A stretch of 28,134 bases of DNA from a virus, in the IMG/VR virus record IMGVR_UViG_3300020595_002845, positions 1-28,134 of that record; one strand, given 5' to 3'. Below, one piece after another: positions 1 to 6,758 of this stretch. The position numbers and the translations under genes are program-made. The notes beneath the pieces are model-generated. The model did no database searches and had not been told where the DNA came from. It worked only from the letters and a program-made list of their open reading frames with translations. Position 1 is the stretch's first letter. Each line of letters starts with the position of its first letter.

Positions 1-249
1 TGGACAAAATAAAGGAACTACATGAGATTTTTTTGCGTTATCTAATTTTGTAACATTTTGTTTTATACCATCTTTAATAGTCCATTTACGACCATCTTCT
101 TCCCAAATATCACCCTCTTCATAAAATGATTGTTTTTTGTTATAACCTACACTTTGACCACTCTTATTAGTATGTTTGCCTGTCATTAAATTTCTAAGAC
201 GTTTAACATCTTTCTTGCCAAATTCTTTTTTTAAAACATTTTCACTCAT
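1..249 (-). CDS. Conserved phage hypothetical protein, 3' end cut off by window edge
   Basis: Reverse-strand reading from the ATG at 249-247 stays open for 83 codons to the window edge, so only the N-terminal part is visible. The protein starts MSENVLKKEFGKKDVKRLRN and is basic and helical at first. It is followed by a segment rich in W, E and K (FYEEGDIWEEDGRKWTIKDG) and ends in VVPLFCP, where the Cys-Pro could open a CPxC zinc knuckle just outside the window. The start overlaps the stop of the upstream small gene by one base (TAATG), which supports it as a real, translationally coupled gene. Function is unknown. The pattern fits small cytosolic phage proteins with a C-terminal zinc ribbon, but that part is not visible. 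Confidence 0.75.
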   Translation of the reverse strand, partial: MSENVLKKEFGKKDVKRLRNLMTGKHTNKSGQSVGYNKKQSFYEEGDIWEEDGRKWTIKDGIKQNVTKLDNAKKSHVVPLFCP

Positions 250-449
250 TATACTATTTTTTTTAATTCAGTAATAATAATATTAATATCAGATGTATTT
301 AGATTACCATCTGCATGTAACATTTTTATTTTATTATAAATTTCTTCAACATTTGCTTGTTTGGGTTGGGATAATTTGAATTCTTTTTTTGACCTTATAT
401 TAGGTATAGATTTACTATATCCTCCTGCTAGTGAATTTATTTTTTTCAT
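249..449 (-). CDS. Small hypothetical protein (66 aa)
   Basis: The chosen start is the ATG at 449-447. It forms an ATGA overlap with the stop of the large upstream gene (446-448), the same coupling seen elsewhere in the window. An in-frame upstream ATG at 527 would place 26 residues inside the upstream gene and is less likely. The N-terminus is basic and probably disordered (MKKINSLAGGYSKSIPNIRS). The C-terminal half is predicted to be helical (VEEIYNKIKMLHADGN, then a short hydrophobic helix ending ELKKIV). The C-terminal part looks like a small helix-turn-helix bundle, but no family is recognised. The stop overlaps the next start by one base. Confidence 0.6.
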   Translation of the reverse strand: MKKINSLAGGYSKSIPNIRSKKEFKLSQPKQANVEEIYNKIKMLHADGNLNTSDINIIITELKKIV

Positions 450-2404
450 ATGCCTAATTTTTTTAGTTGTTGGATTGTATCTGCAGCTGATGTGTGTAAA
501 ATACCTATACCTCCTTGAGATATCCATTGGTCAATATTTGATTTTCTATCATCAATCAAAATATGATTTGGTGCAGCATAATTTTGTTTTGCATGTGCTT
601 GGGCTAATGTTAATTTTATACCAGGCATATTATTTTTAACCCATAACCTTTTTCCTAATCTTGAAGTTGAAGATCTTGAAGGTGAAGATAATAGTTCAGT
701 ATCATAATCTTTTATATAATCCCAATATTGTTTTCCATCTTCCATCCAAGGCATTCCTGCCCAAAATCCTACTTTACCTTTACCATCAATTAATTCCCAA
801 AATTTATCTTTTCCAAATTTCTTTTCATAATCTCTTGGGGGCATTCCTTTTGAGTATTTTTCAAATGATTTGTTAAAATCTGTTAACACACCATCCATGT
901 CTGAGTATATTTTATATTTCATAGATGGTGAAGATACGACTTCTTCCTCAGATATCAAAATTTCTTCGGCTACTTCTTTTACAAATTTATTTAACCCAAA
1001 ATAATCTTTAGTTTCATTTATAGGTTCATTATCATGTCCACATTTATGGCACATAAATAAATCATTACCCCCATCTACTATATTCCAACTCCAACCACAT
1101 TCATCACATTTAATTTTATCTCCCACAACTGATTCATTTAATGTATCTGTCCAATTTCTAAATGTAATATTACCATCTGTGTATGCTTCTTTTTCAATTT
1201 TTTCTAAATTATCATCTTCAGTAGTATTTGTAGTATTAATATTTTCTAATCTATCTTCTAAATTTTGAATATGATGAATCATTTCATGAGCATATGAACG
1301 AACTATATCTTTAGGATGTCTACCTTCAGTGTATAATACAATATGATTTTTTTCAGGATCATAATATGCTGTTTTGCCAAAAAAGTCACTAGCATTTTCT
1401 GAATCTCCATCTACTAATTCAACTGATGGTAAGGGTTCTATATTTAAACCTTTATCAATCATATATTGTGTTAATTGATCTATTTTATCTTGAACATTTA
1501 TATTTTTAGAGTATGTAGCATTTTCATTTAAAGCAATTACTGGGGTAGATGTTTTAAAATCTTTTTTTCTCATAACAGTTTTTGCAACTAAATCAATGTC
1601 ATTAGGTGTTACATTTATAGCAAACGGTATGTTAATATTATTATTAAAATCTTTAACAACAGCATCAAAATCATCATCTACTTTAGATAATGGCTTACCA
1701 TGTTTTCTATGTAAACGTTTAAACATTCCTGTTAATTCAGGTACTGAAATTGGTTTTATATTTCTTTTATCATTTACTCTATCAAGGAAATGTTTTGTAA
1801 ACTCAATATCAATACCTAATTTAGCAAATAATTTATCGGCATAAACTTCAATAGCATCTAATTGAGATTTAGTTATTTCTTCATTAATAGATGGACGCAA
1901 TATTTGAAATATTTCTGACTTTTCTTTTACTTTAGAGGGTAAAAAATTAGAAAATTCTTCTTCAGATTGATTAAGTGCTTTTCTAGCATTTGTTCCACTC
2001 ATATTAGGATTATAAGTGGGAATAACTTTAACTACTATATTAGGATACTTTTCTTTTAAATTTCCTGTTCTTGCAGCTACATCATCTAAATCATCCTGTC
2101 TCCCATCTCTATACCCTATAACAAAATAAATAAGATCTTGAGGGTTATTTTTAGCTAAACGTAAAATTTCTCCAATTGGAGATTTTACAGGTTCTATCCT
2201 AACTTTATTAGCTAAATACTTTTTATAAATATCCCATACTAAAATAGATTCTTCTTGTTCAATACCATCACGTACCTTACCCCCAACAAATATTACAAAT
2301 TCGTCTATTTCAGGAAATTCTTGTAGTGATTTTTCTACAATTTCAAAATGGCCTGCTGTAGGTGGTTTAAATCCACCTCCATATGCTGCTAAAATCTTAC
2401 CCAT
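446..2404 (-). CDS. Five-domain fusion: nucleotidyltransferase, unknown domain, HExxH peptidase, zinc ribbon, HAD phosphatase
   Basis: A 652-residue protein. Residues 1-170 are a nucleotidyltransferase of the cytidylyltransferase/NMN-adenylyltransferase superfamily: GGGFKPPTAGH (9-19) is the T/HxGH nucleotide-binding loop and MSGTNARKAL (135-144) matches the ISxTxxR-type motif. Residues 176-290 are an unidentified domain with H205..R209 and a basic C-terminus. Residues 295-424 look like a zinc metallopeptidase: HEMIH at 373-377 is HExxH, with E406 in EKEAY a candidate third ligand. Residues 430-458 are a zinc ribbon (C433, C436, C452, C455). Residues 496-652 are a HAD domain of the 5'(3')-nucleotidase type, with DMDGVLTDF (502-510) and LIDDRKSNID. 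Short linkers carry I/L-N-E at 173-175, 292-294, 422-424 and 462-464. The start overlaps the kinase gene by 8 bases. Domain identities are from motifs; substrates are unknown. Confidence 0.85.
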   Translation of the reverse strand: MGKILAAYGGGFKPPTAGHFEIVEKSLQEFPEIDEFVIFVGGKVRDGIEQEESILVWDIYKKYLANKVRIEPVKSPIGEILRLAKNNPQDLIYFVIGYRDGRQDDLDDVAARTGNLKEKYPNIVVKVIPTYNPNMSGTNARKALNQSEEEFSNFLPSKVKEKSEIFQILRPSINEEITKSQLDAIEVYADKLFAKLGIDIEFTKHFLDRVNDKRNIKPISVPELTGMFKRLHRKHGKPLSKVDDDFDAVVKDFNNNINIPFAINVTPNDIDLVAKTVMRKKDFKTSTPVIALNENATYSKNINVQDKIDQLTQYMIDKGLNIEPLPSVELVDGDSENASDFFGKTAYYDPEKNHIVLYTEGRHPKDIVRSYAHEMIHHIQNLEDRLENINTTNTTEDDNLEKIEKEAYTDGNITFRNWTDTLNESVVGDKIKCDECGWSWNIVDGGNDLFMCHKCGHDNEPINETKDYFGLNKFVKEVAEEILISEEEVVSSPSMKYKIYSDMDGVLTDFNKSFEKYSKGMPPRDYEKKFGKDKFWELIDGKGKVGFWAGMPWMEDGKQYWDYIKDYDTELLSSPSRSSTSRLGKRLWVKNNMPGIKLTLAQAHAKQNYAAPNHILIDDRKSNIDQWISQGGIGILHTSAADTIQQLKKLGI

Positions 2405-3224
2405 TAATAAATGATTTTAATTTTGCTTGTGCTTCTTCAGCTGATACAGAGTTATCAATAACATTTTTAACACCATCATCTGCTAATAATGATTTAATTT
2501 GAGCATTAATTGCAGCTTTTCTTTTATCAGATCTTGCTTGTGCTTTAGCATCTTTTGGTTTAGTACCTTGGGGTTTAAAAGGTGTTAAATATTTATCAAC
2601 TATATCCTCTAAGTTATCTAATTTTTCATCTTTTAGTAAATTAGATACAGATACAAAATTACCACCAAATGCATTTTTGTATATATCATAATTTTGAGTT
2701 ACATCATTCCATGTACGCATTACAATTGCAGGTGCTAAACTTCTATCTTCACCTCCAGATTTATCAAATCTATCTTGATTTTGTTTTAATGAACGTTCTA
2801 AATCTGTATAAACATAAAGCATAAATACTTCGTATCCTGCATTTTCTAATTCATCTTTTAATTTAAGAGTAGCACGGCTAGATGCTCCTGTTCCATCTAA
2901 TATAAATGATTCTCTACTAGCAATTGCTTTAGGTAAATCTTCATCCTTTAATTTTGAAGCTGCTTGTCTCATTAATTTAGAGGCTTCACTTCTTTCTTCA
3001 GGTGTTGCATTTTTTAAATCTAAACTAACTCCTGCTTTTTTTAATAAAGGTACAAAATCTAAATCTAAATTATAGGTAGTTAAACCTGATAAATCTAAAC
3101 CACGTAATATATAACCTTTACCAGCACCAGGAGCGCCTGCTAATATAATTGCTTTAGGTTTGTTAGAAGCTTCTTTTAATAATCTACCCTCTGTTATGTA
3201 TTTTTTATAATCAAAATTATCCAT
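2397..3224 (-). CDS. P-loop (zeta-toxin/polynucleotide-kinase-like) kinase with N-terminal leader
   Basis: A 275-residue protein with a Walker A motif GAPGAGKG at 30-37 after a hydrophobic strand (KAIILA). ILDGTGA at 108-114 resembles the DGT segment of zeta-toxin/AAA kinases, and the lid region is Arg-rich (RSLKQNQDRF). It probably phosphorylates a small molecule or nucleic-acid end; the substrate cannot be read from sequence. Residues 215-245 are a Lys/Ala-rich low-complexity linker before a short helical tail. The first 20 residues (YKKYITEGRLLKEA) sit before the kinase core and resemble the capsid-targeting leader of T4 internal proteins, with possible prohead-protease sites after E12 and E18. 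Its neighbour is the multidomain fusion, overlapping by 8 bases. A TATTTATAAC motif lies 12 bases before the ATG. There is no Shine-Dalgarno. Confidence 0.8.
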   Translation of the reverse strand: MDNFDYKKYITEGRLLKEASNKPKAIILAGAPGAGKGYILRGLDLSGLTTYNLDLDFVPLLKKAGVSLDLKNATPEERSEASKLMRQAASKLKDEDLPKAIASRESFILDGTGASSRATLKLKDELENAGYEVFMLYVYTDLERSLKQNQDRFDKSGGEDRSLAPAIVMRTWNDVTQNYDIYKNAFGGNFVSVSNLLKDEKLDNLEDIVDKYLTPFKPQGTKPKDAKAQARSDKRKAAINAQIKSLLADDGVKNVIDNSVSAEEAQAKLKSFING

Positions 3225-3236
3225 AGTTGAATTTTT

Positions 3237-3246
3237 GTTATAAATA
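3237..3246 (-). promoter_or_regulatory. Shared AT-rich start-site motif (copy 1)
   Basis: Coding-strand TATTTATAAC, flush against the stop of the exonuclease gene and 12 bases before the kinase ATG. The same 10-mer, or a version with a final A, precedes four other genes. It could be the -10 element of a phage late promoter giving a nearly leaderless mRNA, or an AT-rich translation-start signal. Confidence 0.45.
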
Positions 3247-4017
3247 TTACAATTTTCTTTTAGCTGTAGTTTTAAATTCAGTAAATATTGGTTTATGTTT
3301 TGGATATTCTAAATCAAATAATCTTTTTACAGTATTAAATATATCAATATTTTCATTTTGAGTACGTTTTGACTCATATAATTCCCATCCTTTACCTTGT
3401 ATTACTCCATCTTTAGGTCCCCTTTTTGAAGACTTTAACCATAATATACCATAACGATCTGCTGTTTTACCATAACATTCTTCATAACATTTACCATAAA
3501 CTGCTGTTTGTAAATCATATGTAGTTTGAAGATGATTTGATGTTTTAAAATCTATAATCCATAATTCACCATCAATTTCACATACCATATCACAAGTACC
3601 TGCTACTTTTAATTCATCTGAAAATATATGGACTTCAGTTTCAATTAATGTTGGGTTGTAAGTTTCCCAAAAGTCTACAAATTTTAAAAACATTTGCCAA
3701 ACATTAGGGTGATACATTGGTATTCCATTTTGTAAAAAATTTAATTCTTTACCATTAAGATAGTCTTCACACATTTCATGTACTTGAGTTCCTTCTTCAC
3801 TTGCTTTTTTTACAATCCAATCTGCTGAGTATCCTACTTTTTTTAACCAATCTTGAAAATGTTTACCTTTAGGGTAACAGCTCAAAACATAAGTTATTGA
3901 TGGGTAATACTCACCATTTCTTTGGTAATACCTAGAATCTGGTAGTGTAATTTGCTTTGCATCTTCACTAATCTCTAAAATCCTATTATAAGATTTTTTG
4001 ATGTTTCTTTTACTCAT
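3247..4017 (-). CDS. PD-(D/E)XK nuclease, RecB/Cas4-like exonuclease
   Basis: A 256-residue protein with the motif order of the RecB-type PD-(D/E)XK family: EEGTQVHE with H80, an acidic strand (E126, E128), AGTCDMV with D143, LWIIDFKTS with D156 and K158, and LQTAVYGKCYEE with Q170 and Y174 following the core. These residues coordinate the metal and activate water for phosphodiester cleavage. Length fits a stand-alone phage exonuclease used in recombination or DNA processing. The start ATG at 4017 overlaps the primase stop in an ATGA, so the two are probably co-translated and work in the same replication/recombination block. No cysteine cluster for a Cas4-type Fe-S site is evident. Host DNA degradation is an alternative role. 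Confidence 0.85.
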   Translation of the reverse strand: MSKRNIKKSYNRILEISEDAKQITLPDSRYYQRNGEYYPSITYVLSCYPKGKHFQDWLKKVGYSADWIVKKASEEGTQVHEMCEDYLNGKELNFLQNGIPMYHPNVWQMFLKFVDFWETYNPTLIETEVHIFSDELKVAGTCDMVCEIDGELWIIDFKTSNHLQTTYDLQTAVYGKCYEECYGKTADRYGILWLKSSKRGPKDGVIQGKGWELYESKRTQNENIDIFNTVKRLFDLEYPKHKPIFTEFKTTAKRKL

Positions 4018-4958
4018 ATAAGTTGTAATTTCTTCTCCATTAAATTATATTGTGTTAATGGAGTGGTAGTTTGAATTAATTTTGTAAAATCGTTAAATCC
4101 CATTTCACTAGGGTCTTTCCCCTGAAGTTCTACCATGTAAACTTCTTTACCTTCATTTATAAATTCTTCAGCATATTTTATTGATTTTTTTATTGCATCT
4201 GAATCTAATGCTATATATATTTTTTTAACTGTTGATGTTACTATTTTTTTCATTAAAGAACCCTGTATGTTACTTCCTAATAAAGGTATAGCATTTCTCT
4301 TAATAGCTATAGCGTCAAATGGACCCTCACATAAGACTAGAGGCAAATCCCAATTAATAAACAATTCAAAAGGAATAATATTTCTTGATGCCTCTGGGTT
4401 TTTATATTTTCTATATGGATCCTTTTCAAATGATCTGCCTGTGAAAAAATTAAGTTTACCATTACTATCATAAGATGGAATAATAATCATATTACTATAA
4501 TTTCCATACTCACAATATCCTAAATTATATTTTAAAACATCATCTATAGTAATCCCTCTATTTTTTAAATAATTCCATGCTTTTTTACCTATTAAATCTG
4601 TTGATTGATTACTAATAGGTTTAAAATCATTTGGTAATTTGACTTCTATTTTGTTTTCTACTGTTTGATATTCTTTTTCTTCAGCTACTAACTTATATAA
4701 TTCAGTAAATTTATCTGCTGATGCCCTTAATTGTTTAAATAATGTTGAAATTTTAGTACCTTTTTTCCCACATACCCAACAATGCCATGGATTATATCCT
4801 TTTTTATTTTCTGAAAAGTTAACTTCTAGTTTTGGTTTTGAGTGATTACAAAAGGGACAAGTATATGCTTGATTGCCTCTTGCTGTACGTTTTCCTGTTC
4901 CTAAGACAGAATTTACTAAATTTACTAAAAGTTCATTTACCATGGCAGTAATATACAT
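4014..4958 (-). CDS. DNA primase, zinc-finger plus Toprim (DnaG/T4 gp61-like)
   Basis: A 314-residue protein. The N-terminus has a CHC2-like zinc finger: C34, C37 in YTCPFCNHS and C60, C63 in WHCWVCGKKG. A Toprim core follows, with LCEGPFDAIAI (E211 as catalytic Glu) and YIALDSDA (D252, D254 as the DxD metal-binding pair). NYSNMIIIPSYDSNGKL and GRSFEKDPYRKYKNP resemble the RNA-polymerase-basal segment of DnaG-type primases. It should make RNA primers for lagging-strand synthesis. There is no helicase domain, so a separate replicative helicase must lie outside the window. A second ATG at 4943 (residue 6) is an equally possible start; neither has a Shine-Dalgarno. It overlaps the exonuclease gene by 4 bases. 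Confidence 0.9.
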   Translation of the reverse strand: MYITAMVNELLVNLVNSVLGTGKRTARGNQAYTCPFCNHSKPKLEVNFSENKKGYNPWHCWVCGKKGTKISTLFKQLRASADKFTELYKLVAEEKEYQTVENKIEVKLPNDFKPISNQSTDLIGKKAWNYLKNRGITIDDVLKYNLGYCEYGNYSNMIIIPSYDSNGKLNFFTGRSFEKDPYRKYKNPEASRNIIPFELFINWDLPLVLCEGPFDAIAIKRNAIPLLGSNIQGSLMKKIVTSTVKKIYIALDSDAIKKSIKYAEEFINEGKEVYMVELQGKDPSEMGFNDFTKLIQTTTPLTQYNLMEKKLQLI

Positions 4959-4984
4959 AACTAATTTAACTAATCAAAGCTATA

Positions 4985-5434
4985 TTAATCGAAGTCTTTA
5001 GTATAAAATTTTCCTAAAATATTATCATTCCAAAATTCATCAGGGTTTTCTAATGCTTGGTAAACAAATAAATATTTCGTTTCATAATATGTTAAAAGTT
5101 TTTTAGAAGAACAAGCTATAATTATATTTCTTTCCCAATTTTCAGATGGTTCTGTTTTTATTAATTCTTGTAGTTCTTTATTAGAACCCCAATAAGTTTT
5201 CCAGTCTGATTCTTTTATAGCTAGTTTATATGATGGTCTTCTACCAACTACTCCTTCATATTGTTTTAAATCTTTTTTTCCTAGTTTTACTTTACGAGTA
5301 AAATATAAGATTTTCTTTCCAATATATTTTTTTTGTGAAGGGAGATGAGTTATTGTGTAAACAAACCCATAAGTATCATCTGGGAAGTCTGATATATTCG
5401 TAACTTCTTGGTTTTTATATGTCCAATTTATCAT
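4985..5434 (-). CDS. GIY-YIG endonuclease, SegE-like
   Basis: A 149-residue protein. The variant GIY motif is GFVY (23-26) and the YIG motif is KKYIGKK (35-41). ESDWKTYWGSNKEL (75-88), R102 in NWERNII, E118 in TYYETK and N136/N138 near the C-terminus match the order of conserved residues in the phage SegE-type GIY-YIG family. This is a small single-domain nuclease without an added DNA-recognition domain. It could be a free-standing homing endonuclease or a domesticated nuclease like T4 DenA that cuts host DNA. It sits at the boundary between the tail module and the replication genes, a common place for such nucleases. The start overlaps the upstream tail gene in an ATGA, so it is well integrated into the operon, which slightly favours a resident phage function. 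Confidence 0.85.
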   Translation of the reverse strand: MINWTYKNQEVTNISDFPDDTYGFVYTITHLPSQKKYIGKKILYFTRKVKLGKKDLKQYEGVVGRRPSYKLAIKESDWKTYWGSNKELQELIKTEPSENWERNIIIACSSKKLLTYYETKYLFVYQALENPDEFWNDNILGKFYTKDFD

Positions 5435-6753
5435 GTATCGAAATTTACTACAAATGTTGTATCTGTATACAATGAAATAGGAATTGGTTGTGATAATTTT
5501 CCTACAGCTACTAACTGGAATGATTCATTATATAATCCTATGGTAGTTACATAGGGGCTAAAATATGATCCTGTTGCATAATCATAGTATGTTTGGTTAG
5601 GGTTATCAATAAAAGATAAGTTAACAGTATCTCCTTCTTGTAATTTTATAGGAATATCTCCGGTAGCATTAAATATAACTTGCCCCCCACCGGGTTTGAG
5701 TTGTTCCATATCTAAATTTATTTCATCCCCTTTTAGATAATTTTTTCCTTCATATAATGTAGTTATATTAGTAACTTTACCTGCAGGGCCTACAATTACA
5801 GTTGCGGTAGCTCCTGATCCTACTCCTGTTAAAGTATTATAATTTAAAACATAAGTACCAGCATTTCCATCATCCCCATATGTGCTTACATTTATAGATG
5901 ATGATAAAAGATTATTTACTCCTGATAAATTATTTGATGGTTTTAGCGCAGAAGGATTTTGAGTGTAAGTATATTCACTATCTTTTATAGAACATTTATA
6001 TTGATTTTCTCTTATTGTAATAGATGAAGAAAATGAAATTGAACATGAATCTAAATTATTATTTCCAATACCAACATCAGATCCTATATTATTTGCCATT
6101 AATTTTAAATTTCCTTCTCCATCTCGTGTTAAAATAGCTATACCTTGTGAATAAAATATTTGTCCCACACTACCTGTAAATACTATATCTCCAGCTACAT
6201 TAGATTGAGTTGCAATTAAATTTCCTTCTTCATCATCGTGTATAAAACTTCTAGTATAATTAAGAGATGAAGTATAAGTTAAATTAAATTGACCACATGG
6301 AATTTTTTCTCCAAATAATTTTGAAGGTATTGATATAACTGTAGGACCATTAATATTTCCAGAGGCAGAAAATTGAACAAAATCTCTATTTTGCTTTTCT
6401 GATGTTTGTAAAAAATTATCATATCTAGGACCTGTTGTTTTTCCATAGTATGAATTATATTCTGGGGTTGCTCCTGCTAATAGACTTGCTGTAGATGGAT
6501 TATCACCATAAGATTGAGTTAAATAATTACTATAATATAATTGCTTAATATTATTAAAAACTAATACTTGATCTAATCTAGTTGTAAATCCTGTTGGGAA
6601 AGAGCCAGATACATAAGGCCCCTGCATTGATTGGTAAATTTCAATTCCTACATTAGATGCTGTCATATCAGAACCTCTAAAATAGAAGTCTTTATTAGCA
6701 TAAAAAGGAGTTAATACTACCTCGTTTGTGTTAAATTGTTTGAACGCAGCCAT
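5431..6753 (-). CDS. Virion structural protein with inserted glycine-rich module (440 aa)
   Basis: A Ser/Thr/Asn-rich, beta-strand-rich protein without catalytic motifs, typical of phage tail or appendage proteins. Residues from about 397 (SPYVTTIGLYNESFQLVAVG) match the C-terminus of the upstream 373-residue protein. The segment at about 260 (KDSEYTYTQNPS) matches its NSEFNYSGNPS segment. Between these two blocks this protein has about 105 extra residues holding a glycine-rich module (GVGSGATATVIVG, about 305-317, then NYLKGDEINL, about 338). A related module occurs in the giant protein of the same cluster. It ends the tail block, with an ATGA overlap to the nuclease gene. The exact tail position is unknown; a distal baseplate or fibre protein is likely. 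Confidence 0.7.
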   Translation of the reverse strand: MAAFKQFNTNEVVLTPFYANKDFYFRGSDMTASNVGIEIYQSMQGPYVSGSFPTGFTTRLDQVLVFNNIKQLYYSNYLTQSYGDNPSTASLLAGATPEYNSYYGKTTGPRYDNFLQTSEKQNRDFVQFSASGNINGPTVISIPSKLFGEKIPCGQFNLTYTSSLNYTRSFIHDDEEGNLIATQSNVAGDIVFTGSVGQIFYSQGIAILTRDGEGNLKLMANNIGSDVGIGNNNLDSCSISFSSSITIRENQYKCSIKDSEYTYTQNPSALKPSNNLSGVNNLLSSSINVSTYGDDGNAGTYVLNYNTLTGVGSGATATVIVGPAGKVTNITTLYEGKNYLKGDEINLDMEQLKPGGGQVIFNATGDIPIKLQEGDTVNLSFIDNPNQTYYDYATGSYFSPYVTTIGLYNESFQLVAVGKLSQPIPISLYTDTTFVVNFDT

Positions 6754-6758
6754 TCATC

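Noticed and set aside
450-527. 26-residue upstream extension of the 66-aa gene
   Set aside because: It lies inside the preceding gene. The ATG at 449 gives the ATGA coupling used at several other junctions.
361-639. Plus-strand open frames such as 361-639, 9149-9478 and 21082-21396
   Set aside because: They lie opposite well-supported minus-strand genes and have hydrophobic or low-complexity translations without domain motifs.
2222-2231. A further TATTTATAAA copy inside the fusion gene
   Set aside because: It lies in coding sequence far from any start, and shows that the motif also occurs by chance in AT-rich DNA.
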